Positions 43,901 through 55,477 of a stretch of 64,000 bases of DNA are shown in pieces. The notes below the pieces were generated by a model, which did no database searches, had not been told where the DNA came from, and saw only the letters and a program-made list of their open reading frames with translations. The position numbers were made by a program, and so were the translations under genes. How positions within the stretch are numbered: position 1 is the stretch's first letter; every line of letters begins with the position of its first letter. This DNA comes from Cryptomeria japonica (Eukaryota; Streptophyta; Pinopsida; Cupressales; Cupressaceae): the NCBI RefSeq assembly GCF_030272615.1, contig NC_081413.1, forward strand, positions 721,696,367-721,760,366, given 5' to 3'.

Positions 43901-45300
43901 TTAGGATGTTAGAGCCGTGGTGGAGTCTGGAAAACCATTGGAGGGTAGATATTATGGATTTACTCTTGATTCAGATAGTCTTCTTCAACATCTTGGGCAA
44001 ATATATGTAGCTCCTTTGGAGGGTCTTAACGTTTTGATCATGATTGAGGCCCATCATGCACCTTATTCAGCACACCCTAGTGTCAAGAAGATGCACACAG
44101 ATCTTAGATAGTTATATCATTGGGATGGTATGAAACATGACATTGCTGATTTTGTGTCAAAGTGCTTGCAATGCCAGCGAGTGAAGGCGGAGCATCAACA
44201 CCCTGTAGGGCTTTTACAGCCTAATTTGATACTGGATTGGAAATGAGATATCATTTCCATGGATTTCATTATGGGGTTGCTTGTTTCTTCATGGTGCCAT
44301 CATGGTCATTGTTGATAGATTGACCAAATTTGCTCATTTTGTTCCTATTTGATCTTCTTATACAACAGCAGTGGTGGCCCGAGTCTTCTTGGAAGATGTG
44401 GTGAGGTTGCATGGGATCCCAAGGCGGATCATTTCTGACAGAGATCTTATCTTTACATCTGCATTATGGACCTCCCTTCAGCATGCTTTGGGAACCCAAT
44501 TGAACTTCAGTTTAGCTTATCACCCAGAGACCGATGGTCAGACTAAGTGTGTGAATCAGGTTTTGGAGGACATGCTTCGCACATATGTTATGGATTACAA
44601 TCGCGCTGGGAGGAGTATCTTTGCCTTGTGGAGTTTTCTTATAAAAATGGATATCACAACTCTATAAGTATGTCTCCCTTCCAGACATTGTATGGTTGTC
44701 CTTTCCGTACTCCTTTGAGTTGGGATCAGTTGGAGGATAGGGTGCATTTAAGACCAGATATGCTTTGTGAGATGGAGCATTAGGTTAAGAAGATTTGTGG
44801 GCATTTGGTTGCTGCTCAGGATAGGCATAAGAAGTATGTTGATGCTCATAGAGTGGATTGTCAGTTTTCAATTGGCGACCGTGTGTTCTTGAGAGTGCAT
44901 CCGTGGAAGAGTCTGATCTGTTATGGAAACGGTTCCAAGTTGACACCTCATTTTGTAGGCCCTTTTGAGATCCTTGAGAGGATAGGACATGTAGCCTACC
45001 GTCTTGCCTTGCTGCCGAGTCTATCCCAAATCCATGATGTCTTTCATGTTTCTGTTCTTCGACCTTATCATCTTGATGTGACTCATGTTTTTGATTGGAA
45101 TGCTTTGCAGTTCGAGGATGGACAACTTTCCATGGAGCCCATGCACATTCTTCAATGATGAGATTTGACTCTCAGGGGTCATACCATCGACTAGGTAAGG
45201 GTCCTATGAGACCCAAGTGATGAGACCTCAGTGATGTGGGAAGATGTAGCGAAGATGAGAGAGCTTTATTCTTATCTGTTTTAGGCTTCCAGGAGTAAGC
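43901..45300 (+). pseudogene. TE-C integrase with degenerate chromodomain
   Basis: Zinc motif near 44045-44180 (HHAPYSAHPS ... CLQCQRVK). Catalytic core with SMDFIMGL, DRLTKFAHFVPI and IISDRDLIF. The conserved Glu of the DGQTE motif is Lys here (AAG at 44545-44547, DGQTK), so the enzyme would be inactive even without the stops. The C-terminal SH3-like part has FSIGDRVFLRVHP, LTPHFVGPFEILERIG and HDVFHVSVLRPYH. After two TAG/TGA-type stops near 45157, similarity to a group I chromodomain continues to about 45290 (LRGHTID, VRVL, WEDVARMRELYSYLF). Confidence 0.9.
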
Positions 45301-45308
45301 CTAGGCTT

Positions 45309-45319
45309 GGGGAGGAGGA
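45309..45319 (+). promoter_or_regulatory. TE-C polypurine tract
   Basis: GGGGAGGAGGA directly before the TG of the 3' LTR. Confidence 0.88.
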
Positions 45320-48300
45320 TGTAGTACCCCTCCTCGTTGAGACTCTTTTTGTATGTTTTTGATTGACTTTAGTTGACTGTTTAGTGGAACATTATTGTAT
45401 ATTGATTTAGCTTATATGCGATGTTATTTCATGCTTTATCTGGATTTGTGGTGTATGATTTTATGTTGTTTCTCAGTGCTTATGGTTAATGTTATTTTTA
45501 TGGATCATTATCATGGATTGACACTTTTACCTTATATGTGTGATGCGTTATTTATATGTTGAGTGTTTTCATGTGTATGGGATGCGAGGGGATGATTTTC
45601 CTTCACTCACTCCAGTGAGATAGGGAATGTCACGATTCTCCTTCATCAGTGTGTGTATCGTGTCTATATATATATTTGTCTATATGCATGTGTGGTTCTT
45701 TGGTGCAGGACATTGCAGGTACAAGTACCAGGTAGGTGCAGGTTATCAACTCCACCTGGTTTCACAGGTCTGAGTGTGCCTTATATGTCCGATGGGAGTG
45801 GAGGATATAGTTGTTGGACCCTATCTTGACCCGCAATTAAACTCATGTGAGTGTTGTCAGTCGGTTGTCTTTCCTGTCTGGCCGGTATGCGAGTCATAGT
45901 GCTTGGTTTGGTCATTTGTGAGTCATCATTTGATCATTTCTCATTTGTGTGTTTCTGTTTATTTTATCACTATTTAATTGAATGGATGATCCTATCTTAT
46001 GTTGTCGTAATTAGTTAATTATTATGCTCTTAAGGTTACTGATTGCTAGAATAATGGTTAAATGGCTTATTTTATTGTGTAAAATTGTATTAATATTTTG
46101 TGGAAGGAAATAAGTATTTGCCTTTCCATTTAAATGATAAATGCTTATGTTAAAGGAAAGTATTGTGAAAAAGGAAATGAAATATAAATAAAAGCTTTTC
46201 TTTTTACCTTTCCGTTTGACTTTTGCATTTTTATTGTTTTTGGAAAAAGGAGTAAATCTGATTGCTTTCTACTTTTTAAATATTTTAATCTGATTGGTGG
46301 AGAAAACTTTCAACCTAGAAAGTTTAGGTTGAAAATATTTTCCATATATTCCTGGAAGTTCACTGGAATGAGGAGACAGAAAATTTGGAATAGAAATTTG
46401 GAAAACCATTCTGAAAGAGGAGCTGGAATTGGATTTGGTTTGCAAGGATTGGGATTCTTCCATCATTTTGCTTGCTAGTTTGCTTCAAGGTTGTATAATC
46501 TCTTCTTGTTTGAAATTTAATTTTAAATTTTTCAGTTGCTTCCTATGTGTTAGAAAAATGCAAATCTTCTTGTAGATTCTTGTGGAATGATTGGAATGGA
46601 AGAAAGAGTGTTTGTTATTGTTGATTTTGTGAAACTCATATCATATGTTTGCATATAGGAAAGAAATGGTTCATTTCTCTATTTGTTGTTTGTTATTTGT
46701 TCTTGAAAATCAACTTCTTGATTTACCTCTTCTATTTGGAATAGAATGGATTAGATTTAGATTGCTATGTGCTTTCTAGTATCTAATTGCTCAAGATTTG
46801 GGGTTTATGCTAGCGAAAATTGTCTATTGCCTTTTGGTTGATGCAAGAAATCCTTCCTGTGCATGGAAGTAAGGAAATTTGATTTTAACCCTTCCCCTAT
46901 CTGTTGAATTCTTCATTATTGCCTAAATCTTTATTTATTGGGTTCTCGTGTGATTTTAATTCGCCATTTACCTTATTGGTAAATATCCATTTGAAATTTG
47001 GATTTGGCACTATGTGTGTGTGTGCCCATGAAATGAACTGGGGATGAATCGTTGTCATGTTAAATCGGTTTTATATGTTGTGGAGGCATGTATTTAAATT
47101 TAAATGTGGACCTTACCTTACCCCATGGCAGGCTAGTCCCACCACGCGGGTCGGTAGTGTCTGCTACCCGTAGGTAGTAGTACTACCGGTCGGTAGTACT
47201 GCTATGCAGTAGGACTGCTATCGGTCGGTAGCGGCTACTATCAGTTGGTAGCAGCTGCTACCAGTTGGTAGCAGTGCTACCAGTCAGTAGATTTTAATTC
47301 ACCATTTACCTTATTGGTAAATATCCCTTTGAAATTTGGATTTGGCACTGTGTGTGGGTGTGCCCATGAAATGAACCGGGGATGAATCATTGTCATGTTA
47401 AATCGGTTTTATATGCTGTGGAGGCATGTATTTAAATTTAAATGTGGACCTTACCTTACCCCGTTGTGGGCTAGTCCCATCACGCGGGTTGGTAGTGTCT
47501 ACTACCCATGGGTAGTAGTACTACCAGTCGGCAGTATTGCTACGTGGTAGCAGCACTACTGGCTACCGGTCAGTAGTGGCTACTACTGGCAGTAGCGGCT
47601 GCTACCGACAGTAGCAGCTGCTACTAATCGATAGGGTTGCTATCGGTCGGTAGGGCTGCTACCAGTTGGTAGTAGTGCTACTAGTCGGTAGTAATTGCTA
47701 TCGGTGGTAGCAACACTACTAGTCGGTAGGCTTGCTACTAGTGGTAGTAGTACTACTGGTAGGTAGTGTCTGTTGCCTTGGTAGCAGCACTACCATGGGT
47801 TGGCCTTAACCCCCACGTGACCTTGTACCCTTAGCGGTACAAATTTTTATGTGCTATGAATTTAATTTTTATTAAATGAAATATTTTAAAGTGGTTTTTA
47901 TGTTAAATAAAATAGTGATTTTTATTATGTGGTTTAATAAATTTATCTATGGAAATCAAGGCATGAATTGGTAATTCAAATTGGTTAATTTGGATATATT
48001 CTAGAAATGGATTAAAATGCCTATTAGGAATTCATGTTTTATTCTCTTGAATATTTAATGTGAATTCTATCCTTGATGGAATATTGATTTGGAAATTGAA
48101 TAGATGTGAATGTCATAAAGGAGTATTTTATTTAATTTTCAATCAATGAATTTGCAAGTGCTTATGATGCTGATTTTCTCAAAGATTGTCTGAGTGTGGA
48201 CTTAGTGAAATTAGCTTTCCATTGCAAAGAGTTGTATTGTGTTATTTCTGGTTTGTGGTTCAGTTATCCTACGGTGGCGTATTTGGTACCTTGACCAAGT

Positions 48301-49604
48301 GATATATGATGACTTCATTGTCTTAACCATTTAGTGTCTTTGCCTTATGGTTAACCAAGAGTCAATATGTCCTTGTTTTGACCACTTGTATTTGGATTGT
48401 GGTGTTATGGTTGTCTGCTCCACCATAGGGTCCTTGTGGAGTGACCATGTTTGTTTAGTGTCCTTTGAGAGAGTGTCTTTTGAATGGGGGATGCGCCCAA
48501 AGAGGTTGGCAGGATGACAAATCGAAAGTAAGATAATAAGTGATAATTTAATTAATTGATTAGGTGGGTAGTCAATAAACATTAAATAAGATATTGTACC
48601 TCGTGCATAGGTGAGTGCTTGTACAGGGCTCATAATGTAGTGAGAAGGCCTAGAATGGAAAACTGACCACCTTTTCTTCACAAAAGGCTAGTAGGGTCCG
48701 CATGAGACTTAGTTGGAGGCGGAGGTTCGTGAAAGGTTACCAGGATAGTGTGTCAGGACCTATGGAGGCCGACCATGGTAACCATCATAAACTATGTGAT
48801 GACACTCTCTCTTTAGGGTCACTTGTGTTTTGTGATGTTGATTCACTTGTGTGTGATGACATTTCACTTGCGTATTGCGATGTTGAGTCACCTAGATTAT
48901 TGTGGAGTCATATTGTGATGTCATGGTGTCATATTGTCTATCGACTATGCCATGCTTTTGCTTGTTTGAGGTTCCTCTGCTATCTCCTAGCACGGTTGGG
49001 TAATTCCATTTTGGGAATTACATGGTCGGGTGGTAGTGCCACTTCCCATTGGATGTTCTTGTTTGTACCTTCATGCAGGGATTGGCTTTGTAGGTGTTCC
49101 TTTGGTTCGTGACTCATGCTTATCTCATGGTTGGAGATTATTGTTATTTGGAGACCTGTGTTGTCATTGTATCATGATCTTATGTAACCTTGTATTTGGT
49201 TAAGTTGTAAATTTATATGTATATTGAGAGCCATGTATTGGAAGAGCAATGCAATCCTATGTTTGAGATGTCATTTACTAGTTTCCTTTATGATATGTGT
49301 AAATGCTTATTGAAGAGAAACTATGTTGTATCCTTTCAATATTTCAGTGGTGTATCTGTTATTGCATATGGCTTCTTATGTTCATTGTATTAATGATAGA
49401 TTATTGGGTTAATCATAATTGTGGAATTTATCTTTTGGTTAATTCTTTGTTGGTAACCCTTAAGGAGTTCTAGTGTAAGTCTTCCGCTTGTGTTGTTATT
49501 GTGCTATGTGGTGATTAATGCACTTGATATGTTTATACTTAAAAAAAAAATCGTTTCACCCTTGTTGTAGGTTTTTCCTTCGGGGTTCCTGGTGGGGCAT
49601 TACA
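45320..49604 (+). repeat. TE-C 3' LTR with internal 338-bp duplication
   Basis: TGTAGTACCCC to GGCATTACA. A block starting at 46953 (attttaattcgcc) is repeated from 47291, period 338. Each copy ends in a ggtagtagtactacc array (47151-47290 and 47491-47796). The duplication and the longer second array account for the length difference from the 5' LTR. Confidence 0.9.
47151..47796. repeat. Two GGTAGTAGTACTACC arrays in the 3' LTR
   Basis: Arrays at 47151-47290 and 47491-47796 correspond to the single array at 38361-38602. They are separated by the duplicated LTR segment. Unit order and number differ from the 5' LTR, so the array has changed since insertion. Confidence 0.85.
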
Positions 49605-50449
49605 CAACCTTTCCCTTTGTACTAACCTCTATCTCCCCTCTCCATCTCTCTACATACCTCTATATCCCTCCCTCTCTACCTCTATTTATCTACATAAATA
49701 TCCCTCTCTCTCACTCTCTCCTTCCCTCTCTTTTTCTCTTAATCTCACTCTATGTCTCCCCCAAGATTTATACCTATCTCTCCCTATTACTCTCCATGTC
49801 TCCCCTCTCTCTATCTCTCTTTATCTCACTTCCCTCTCTAGCCCAAGATCTAGACATCTTTCTACCTCTCTCTCGCTCTCTCTCTTTGCATACCTCCCTT
49901 TCACTCCCTTTATTTTTGTACATAGATCTCCTTCCCTCCTCTCTCTCCCCTTCTATGTCTACTTATATATTTCCTATGTACCTATATTTCTCTAAATAAT
50001 ATTCATCTCACTCTCTCTCTCTCTCTCTATTCATACATCTCTCATTACTTCCCTCTACCTCTCTACTGACCCATCTATCTATACTCTCTATCTCCCCTCT
50101 CCGTTTCTATATTTATCTCCTCTATCTCTATCCATCTATCTTATCTCCTACTCTCTTTATCTCTCCTCTCCCTCTCTCTACCTACGTCTCTTTCCATCCC
50201 TCTCTACTTTTATCTCCCCTAACTATCTAACTCCTTCCCTCCATACAACTATTTATCTCACCTCGCTCTCTCTCTCCCTTTCTCACTCTCCCTCCCTCCC
50301 TCCCATCTCCATACTCTCGCTCTCTAACTACTTATCTCTATCTACCCTACCTCTCCTTCCCTCCCTCTCTTTGAATACCTCTCCTTCCCCCCTACTCCAA
50401 CTCTCCCCTCCACTTTTGTCTATCTCACCTCTCTCTATCTATCTAAATA
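49605..50449 (+). repeat. Repeat K, copy 2, third segment (left arm of a large palindrome)
   Basis: Pyrimidine-rich sequence continuing the block cut at 36558; it matches 33003-33365 of copy 1. Beyond that it is the left arm of an imperfect inverted repeat with 50450-51085: for example ctctctttgaatacctctcc at 50368-50387 faces gagaggtattcaaagagag near 50550, and ctaactacttatct faces agacaagtagttag. The centre is a perfect 11-bp stem, 50427-50437 against 50461-50471. Confidence 0.82.
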
Positions 50450-51044
50450 CCTATATAGAAAGAGAGAGGTGTATAGAGGGAAGGAGAGAGATAGAGAGAG
50501 ATGATATAGTCAGAAGTGGACTGGAGATTTGGAGCAAGGGAGGGAAGGAGAGGTATTCAAAGAGAGGGAGGGTAGATAGAGACAAGTAGTTAGAGAGAGA
50601 GAGAGAGAGTATTAAGATGGAAGGAGGGAAGGGGTAGAGAAAGGGATGGAGAGAGAGATGAGAAATATAATAGTATGGAGGGAAGAAGGTAGAGAGCTAG
50701 GTGAGTTAAAAGTAGAGAGAGATTACAAGAGAGGTAGGTAGAGAGAATGATAGGGGAGATAAAGAGTGTGAGATAAAGAAGAATAGAGAGGGAAGGAGGA
50801 AGTAAGAGAGAGATAGAGAGGTAGAAATCAAGATTTGTGTAGATGAATAGATGTAGGGAGGGAGGGAGAGAGGTATAGGTATGTGGATAGAGAGAGAGGG
50901 GAGATAGGGAAGTAGAGACAGATCATGGGAGGGTGGGACAAGGAGAAAAGGAGAGAGAGAGAGGGGGAGGGGTATGTAGAGAAGTAGAGGTAGGGAGGGA
51001 GAGGGGATGTATGTAGGGAAACAAATAGAAGTGATATAGATAAC

Positions 51045-51084
<40 letters not shown>

Positions 51085-51085
51085 T
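50450..51085 (-). repeat. Repeat K, copy 3, inner segment (right arm of the palindrome)
   Basis: Purine-rich complement of the K tail. It ends in a (GA)n run joined at 51085 to the RNase H end of TE-D. Its outer part is found beyond TE-D at 59970-61040 in the same orientation, so TE-D probably inserted into copy 3 and later lost its 3' end. Confidence 0.7.
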
Positions 51086-51975
51086 TTGGGTATGCTTTCT
51101 AATTGAATCTCTTGGATTACCAAGTTCCTTCTGCTAAGGACATCTACAACTTTATTGGCCACTCCCTTCTTATGCTTGATAGTGAATGTGAAAGCTTGAA
51201 GGTACTCCATCCATTTCATGTGTCGGTGGTTGAGTTTCTCTTGCTAGTTCAAAAAACTTAAAGCATGGTTGTCAGTGTAAACAACAAATTCCATCGGTAA
51301 TAGATAATGCCTCCATTTCCTAAGAGATTGTACGAAGGCATACATCTCTAGATCATAGGTTGAATACTTCTATTTTGCTTCATTTAATTTCTCACTAAAA
51401 AAGGCCACAGGCCCACCCTCCCGACTCAAGACTCCTCCTATAGCTTTTTTAGATGCATCACATTCAATAGTGAATACCTTGTGAAAATTAGGAAGGACTA
51501 AGATCTTTTGTTCTGCAATCTTTGTTTTCAAATACTCAAAAGACTTGTTGGCTTCATCATTCCAAGAAAATTGACACTTTCTTCCACCCTTAATGGTATC
51601 TATCGTAGGAGCACTAACCCCACTGAAATTTCTTATAAACTTCCTATAAAAACTTGCTAAGCCATGGAAACTTTTTACCTCACTTGTAGATCTAGGTGTG
51701 GGCCAATTGAGGATTGCCTCCACCTTCGATGGATCCATTCTCAGATTACCTTGGGAAACAAAAAATCCAAGAAACACCAATTCCTCCTACAAGAAGACAC
51801 ACTTGTCCAAGTTGACCTTCAACTGCTCCTCATGCAACCTTTTCCATACCAAATCCAAATGCATTAGATGTTCATTTTTATCCTTACTGAAAATCAATAT
51901 ATCATCCAAGTATACTACCACAAAATGATTGATAAAGGGTTTAAGAACCTCATTCATTAACCTCATAAAGGTACT
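51086..51975 (-). pseudogene. TE-D RT C-terminal part and RNase H
   Basis: Begins at the TE-E insertion point with the segment after [17 protein letters not shown], then [12 protein letters not shown] (active site), then a break near 51785. VSQGNLRMDPSKVEAILNWPTP and FSWNDEANKSFEYLK follow. RNase H has FTIECDASKKAIGGVL and, after a TAG at about 51366, YTDNHALSF and KGVANKVVDVLSRR. The reading then runs into Leu-Ser repeats encoded by the GA tract. Confidence 0.88.
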
Positions 51976-51980
51976 AGGGG
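51976..51980. repeat. TE-E target-site duplication, left copy (agggg)
   Basis: Identical to 55005-55009. Confidence 0.88.
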
Positions 51981-54900
51981 TGTTGGGACCTATTAAAATC
52001 ATGCTAATTTTGGTGACCCAATGAGGCCTTGTTTTATGGATTTCTCTTCGCGGGTTTGTTTTATGGTAAGGCAAGATCCTTATTGTAATTCGCTTTGAAC
52101 TTGAACCCTTGAACCATTTTGGTTCAAGGTTCAATCGTTTCTCCTGCTTGTGTCATGTCTTTGTAATATTTTTTAGTAAGCATGTGAGAATGAGTTATGT
52201 TTGTTTTGAACCATTTGCTAATCAGTTCAAGGTTCATGGTTCATTGTGTCCCTTTCTTTCACTAAAGGTCTTTTCTTCTTATTTTTCCACTTAAGCGGAA
52301 GGGTTTGTGTGTCATCAAGAGGGCCTTGCTTTTTTATGTCTAGGCCTGGGTGGGTTCTGTTAAATTTTGATTTTCGCCTAATTCTTATGTTTTTCCTATG
52401 TATCTATTAGGCTTCCTAAAGATCAAGCAGGTTCTTGTTGATCTCAAAGTTGTTGCTATACCGCAACCTAGAAGTGCTCGATGGTAATTCATCGCGACAT
52501 GGCGACTAAGTGGTGGGACCCACCGGAAAAGGCTAAGGCGAACCTTTAATCCCACATTGGCTGTAGGGAGGAGCATTTCAGTATTTATATGCAAGGCCAC
52601 ATATATCTTAAGTGTCAAAGCTTACGAGCTTTTGGCAAGTGGTGGGCCCCTCCGCATTCGCATGCATCTCAGAGCAACTTAATTTTGCAGTGAAAGGAGG
52701 AATTAAACAGCGATCAGGTTGCACAAGATCGGATGATGGTCACTATACCACAAGATGAAAGTGCTTAGTTGTTAACAGCCACAACTTTGTGATAAACCAC
52801 TAGTGATGAACCATGGCCAACAGTTAATGCAGGTGGTTAAGGTAGGTGGTTCATTCCAGCAGTTGGTGAAGGCATCGATAAAACTACGGTTTCGATGAGA
52901 CACAAAAATGGATAGCCGAAGAGGAATTTTCGCCGAAAGTTTGAAGCTGAGAAAGCCAAAGGAGATGGTGGGTCTAGTGGAGATGATATGGTAGAGGAGA
53001 CTGCTTCCAGATGGATCAGGTGGTGAACTAGAGGTTGACAATTGGCTGGCTTGATTGGACGGGTGGAGCCCACGTAAATCCCAGAGCAAATCCAGAGATT
53101 CCATGAGGTGACCCCGTGGCATAAGCAAGAGCTATTCAGAGATGGTAAAGGCTGAGCGAGTTAGGAAGGATCAACGACCAGGCGAGATGATCTAATGGTT
53201 GTCACCATGTAGCCATGTGAAAGTGATCACCAAATATCCCATGCGACTTGGCGACAAAGCACATGCGCTAAATGTGAAGCGGCCTAGGTGTTAAGGATTG
53301 AGTAGCTTAAGGGAAGATCTACAGTCGTCGCTATACCACTATGTGAAAGTGCCTGATGGTTATCACCTACGACATAGTGACTGACCAGGTGGCAGGTGTT
53401 GTGGTTGTCTAGATGGATCCAGGGGTAAGTCAGGATGTGCCACATGTCAGGCCCGCCAGAAGAGAAAGTGATAAAGGGAGCTGCTCAGCCAAGGTATAGA
53501 ATGGGAAAGTCAGGAAGATCAAAGGTGATCCAAGGGAGATCAATGACTGTTGCCAAGTCACAACATGAATTTTCTTGATGGCTAAAGGCCGTGACTTGGT
53601 GACTACGAGGTGGGGCCCGATAGAGAAGAAGAGCAGTCTGGAGGAAATAAAGAACAAGCAAGCTGAGAAAGAAACAAAGTTTTATTCTAGCAGTGAACCC
53701 AGGTGGTGCTGAGGTGGCAGGATAAGGACCCTAGTAATGAATCAGATGGTGCCATGTGGCAGGGAATGCTTGATAGATGTCTACACAGAAAAATTCAAAG
53801 ATTTGAATATGATTTTAGACTGTGGTGGAAAGGTAGAAAATTAAATGACCGTTCTACAAAAAGATTGGTGGCTGAGGGATTTATTTTTTGCCCAATATAT
53901 AAGTGTTATATATTGTTGGAAAGCTCAGAATCCAAGGAATCTGATTTTGTAGTCAAGTGTAGCCCATGGAAAACATTTTTGGGGTAGTTACCTCAGGATC
54001 TCAGATTAGATTTTTCAGTCAGAGAGATTGGATGTTCTGCAGGCCAAGTTGTGCAAGACAGTTATTGCTGAAGGGTAGGGTAGTTGTTATTGTCAGAGAA
54101 TGAAATATGATTTTTGTCCTCCCTGCCTTCTTATTCGAGAGTCTTCTCATTTTGTAAGGGTTCTATATTTTTGTGAGCTAGGCTCTTGAATCTCGGTTTC
54201 CAATTCTGAGCTTTTTTGCCAAATTTGTAATACAATATCCCTTTTCAATAAATAGAGTGTCTTCTTGTTGTTAATGTTTTCTGTTGCAGGTCACATATAT
54301 GTAAGGCATATATACAGTTTATTGGATTGTCTCTAGGCCTTCTCTTATTTTCAATAAATCCATTCTTCAAGGGAGTTTGGGTTTATCTTCTCAAAATGGG
54401 AGTGTAGTGGTTGTTCCTAGGTACTCTTCAAGGAAGAGTTTAAATTCTATGAGCAATCATTTTGGATTTAGGATAATGTCTATATATGTATGATCCTTTG
54501 TTTGAAGTTTAGAATGTATTAATATCAGGCATTAATACATGGATATCTTTTCCAATAAATTGGATTTGTAATGGAAGTTTCCATTTTCAGTTTGATGTAT
54601 GACTCCATGCCCTTGGATAAGGCATTGGTCTTGTAGATTCTGGGGATTCTCAGAGATTTTAAAATATCAAGTATCCATTTTTTTTATGTCTGTAGTTTTA
54701 GTTTGTCCCATCTATCTCATGCTCCAATCTTGTTGAGATGTCAATATAGATCTAGCCCATCTGTAGTAACCTCCATGTTGTTGAGCCCTGTGAGATTAAT
54801 CTGCTTTTATTGATGCCATATGTCTCTAAATGGTTTTATTCTATGCATCAAAGGTACACCCACCTAGGTTTTGTAGAGCTTGAAGTGTAGAAGGATTCAT

Positions 54901-55004
54901 ATGCTTGTTATGTTGTCCGAGCCCTGAAGATTTTCATTGATTGAGATTGGCTATCTCATAGATAGTTTGCAGGTGAACTTGGTTTGCTCATTTTGAGAAC
55001 AACA
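51981..55004 (+). mobile_element. TE-E: 3.0-kb solo LTR inserted in the TE-D RT
   Basis: TGTTGGGACC to GAACAACA, flanked by agggg on both sides. No primer site, purine tract or coding domain inside, so it is a solo LTR; its strand cannot be fixed, but AATAAA at 54247 suits the plus strand. It contains at least five degenerate copies of an 85-90 bp unit at about 52430, 52730, 53175, 53320 and 53540. Open frames such as 52772-53128 are not supported as genes. Confidence 0.82.
52425..53625. repeat. Five dispersed hairpin-forming units in TE-E
   Basis: Each unit runs approximately gatc-n-actgttgccatacca ... gtgaaagtgcctgatggttatcacc ... gacatggtgact-n-ggtgg. Its two ends are partly complementary: ccaagtcac/gtgacttgg in the unit at 53540, and cactatg/catagtg in the unit at 53320. 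Confidence 0.65.
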
Positions 55005-55009
55005 AGGGG
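55005..55009. repeat. TE-E target-site duplication, right copy (agggg)
   Basis: Follows the CA end of TE-E and belongs to the TE-D RT codons for NAP. Confidence 0.88.
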
Positions 55010-55472
55010 CATTGGAAAGCCCAAATGGCATTACCATCCATTCAAACAAGCCTTCATTAGTTTTATATGTTGTCTTCCATTGGTCTCCATCTCTAATCCT
55101 AATTTGGTGATAGACACTTTTCAAGTCTATTTTGGAGTAGTACTTGGCCCCTCCTAGACAATCCATCAAATCCTCTATTCTCGGCATTGGGAATCTATAT
55201 CTGATTGTTATCCTTTTGATAGCCCTAGAGTTAGTACACAACCTCCATGTCCCTTCTTTCTTAAGAGGAGCTAACACTGTCGGGGCTGCACATGGGCTTA
55301 TACTCTTTCTAATGAACCCTTTCTCAAGTAACTCTTGGATCTGTCTTGCAACTTCTGCATTTTGTTCAGGGGTCAGTTTATAGGTTGTCTTGTTAGGTAA
55401 GATAGAACCCTGTATAAGGTCTATGAAATGACTAATTTCTCTTTGAGGTGGTAGAGTATCTGTGGTACTGTC
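55010..55472 (-). pseudogene. TE-D RT N-terminal part
   Basis: Read downward from the TE-F insertion point: LPPQREISHFIDLIQGS, then EVARQIQELLEKGFIRKSISP, GTWRLCTNSRAIKRITI, FPMPRIEDLMD, YSKIDLKSVYHQI and WMVMPFGLSNAP. The usual Asp of the CVD/CTD motif (CxDxRxIN) is Asn here (CTNSRAI), a likely loss of an active-site Asp region residue. It is cut by TE-E directly after NAP. Confidence 0.9.
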
Positions 55473-55477
55473 TACTG

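Larger units (their letters stand above)
36559..49604 (+). mobile_element. TE-C: Tekay-type chromovirus (Ty3/gypsy), decayed
   Basis: A 13.0-kb plus-strand element with perfect target duplication caacc (36554-36558 and 49605-49609), LTRs of 3870 and 4285 bp, an initiator-Met primer site, a GGGGAGGAGGA purine tract, and gag-protease-RT-RNase H-integrase order with a degenerate C-terminal chromodomain. Very long LTRs plus a chromodomain indicate the Tekay/Del clade. Dozens of stops, nearly all explainable as C-to-T changes, and at least one frameshift (near 43345) inactivate it. The first 100 bp of the two LTRs differ by roughly 10%, so it is clearly older than TE-A. Confidence 0.92.

Noticed and set aside
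52772..53128. 118-codon minus-strand frame in TE-E
   Set aside because: Lies inside a solo LTR and overlaps the hairpin units; no domain is seen.
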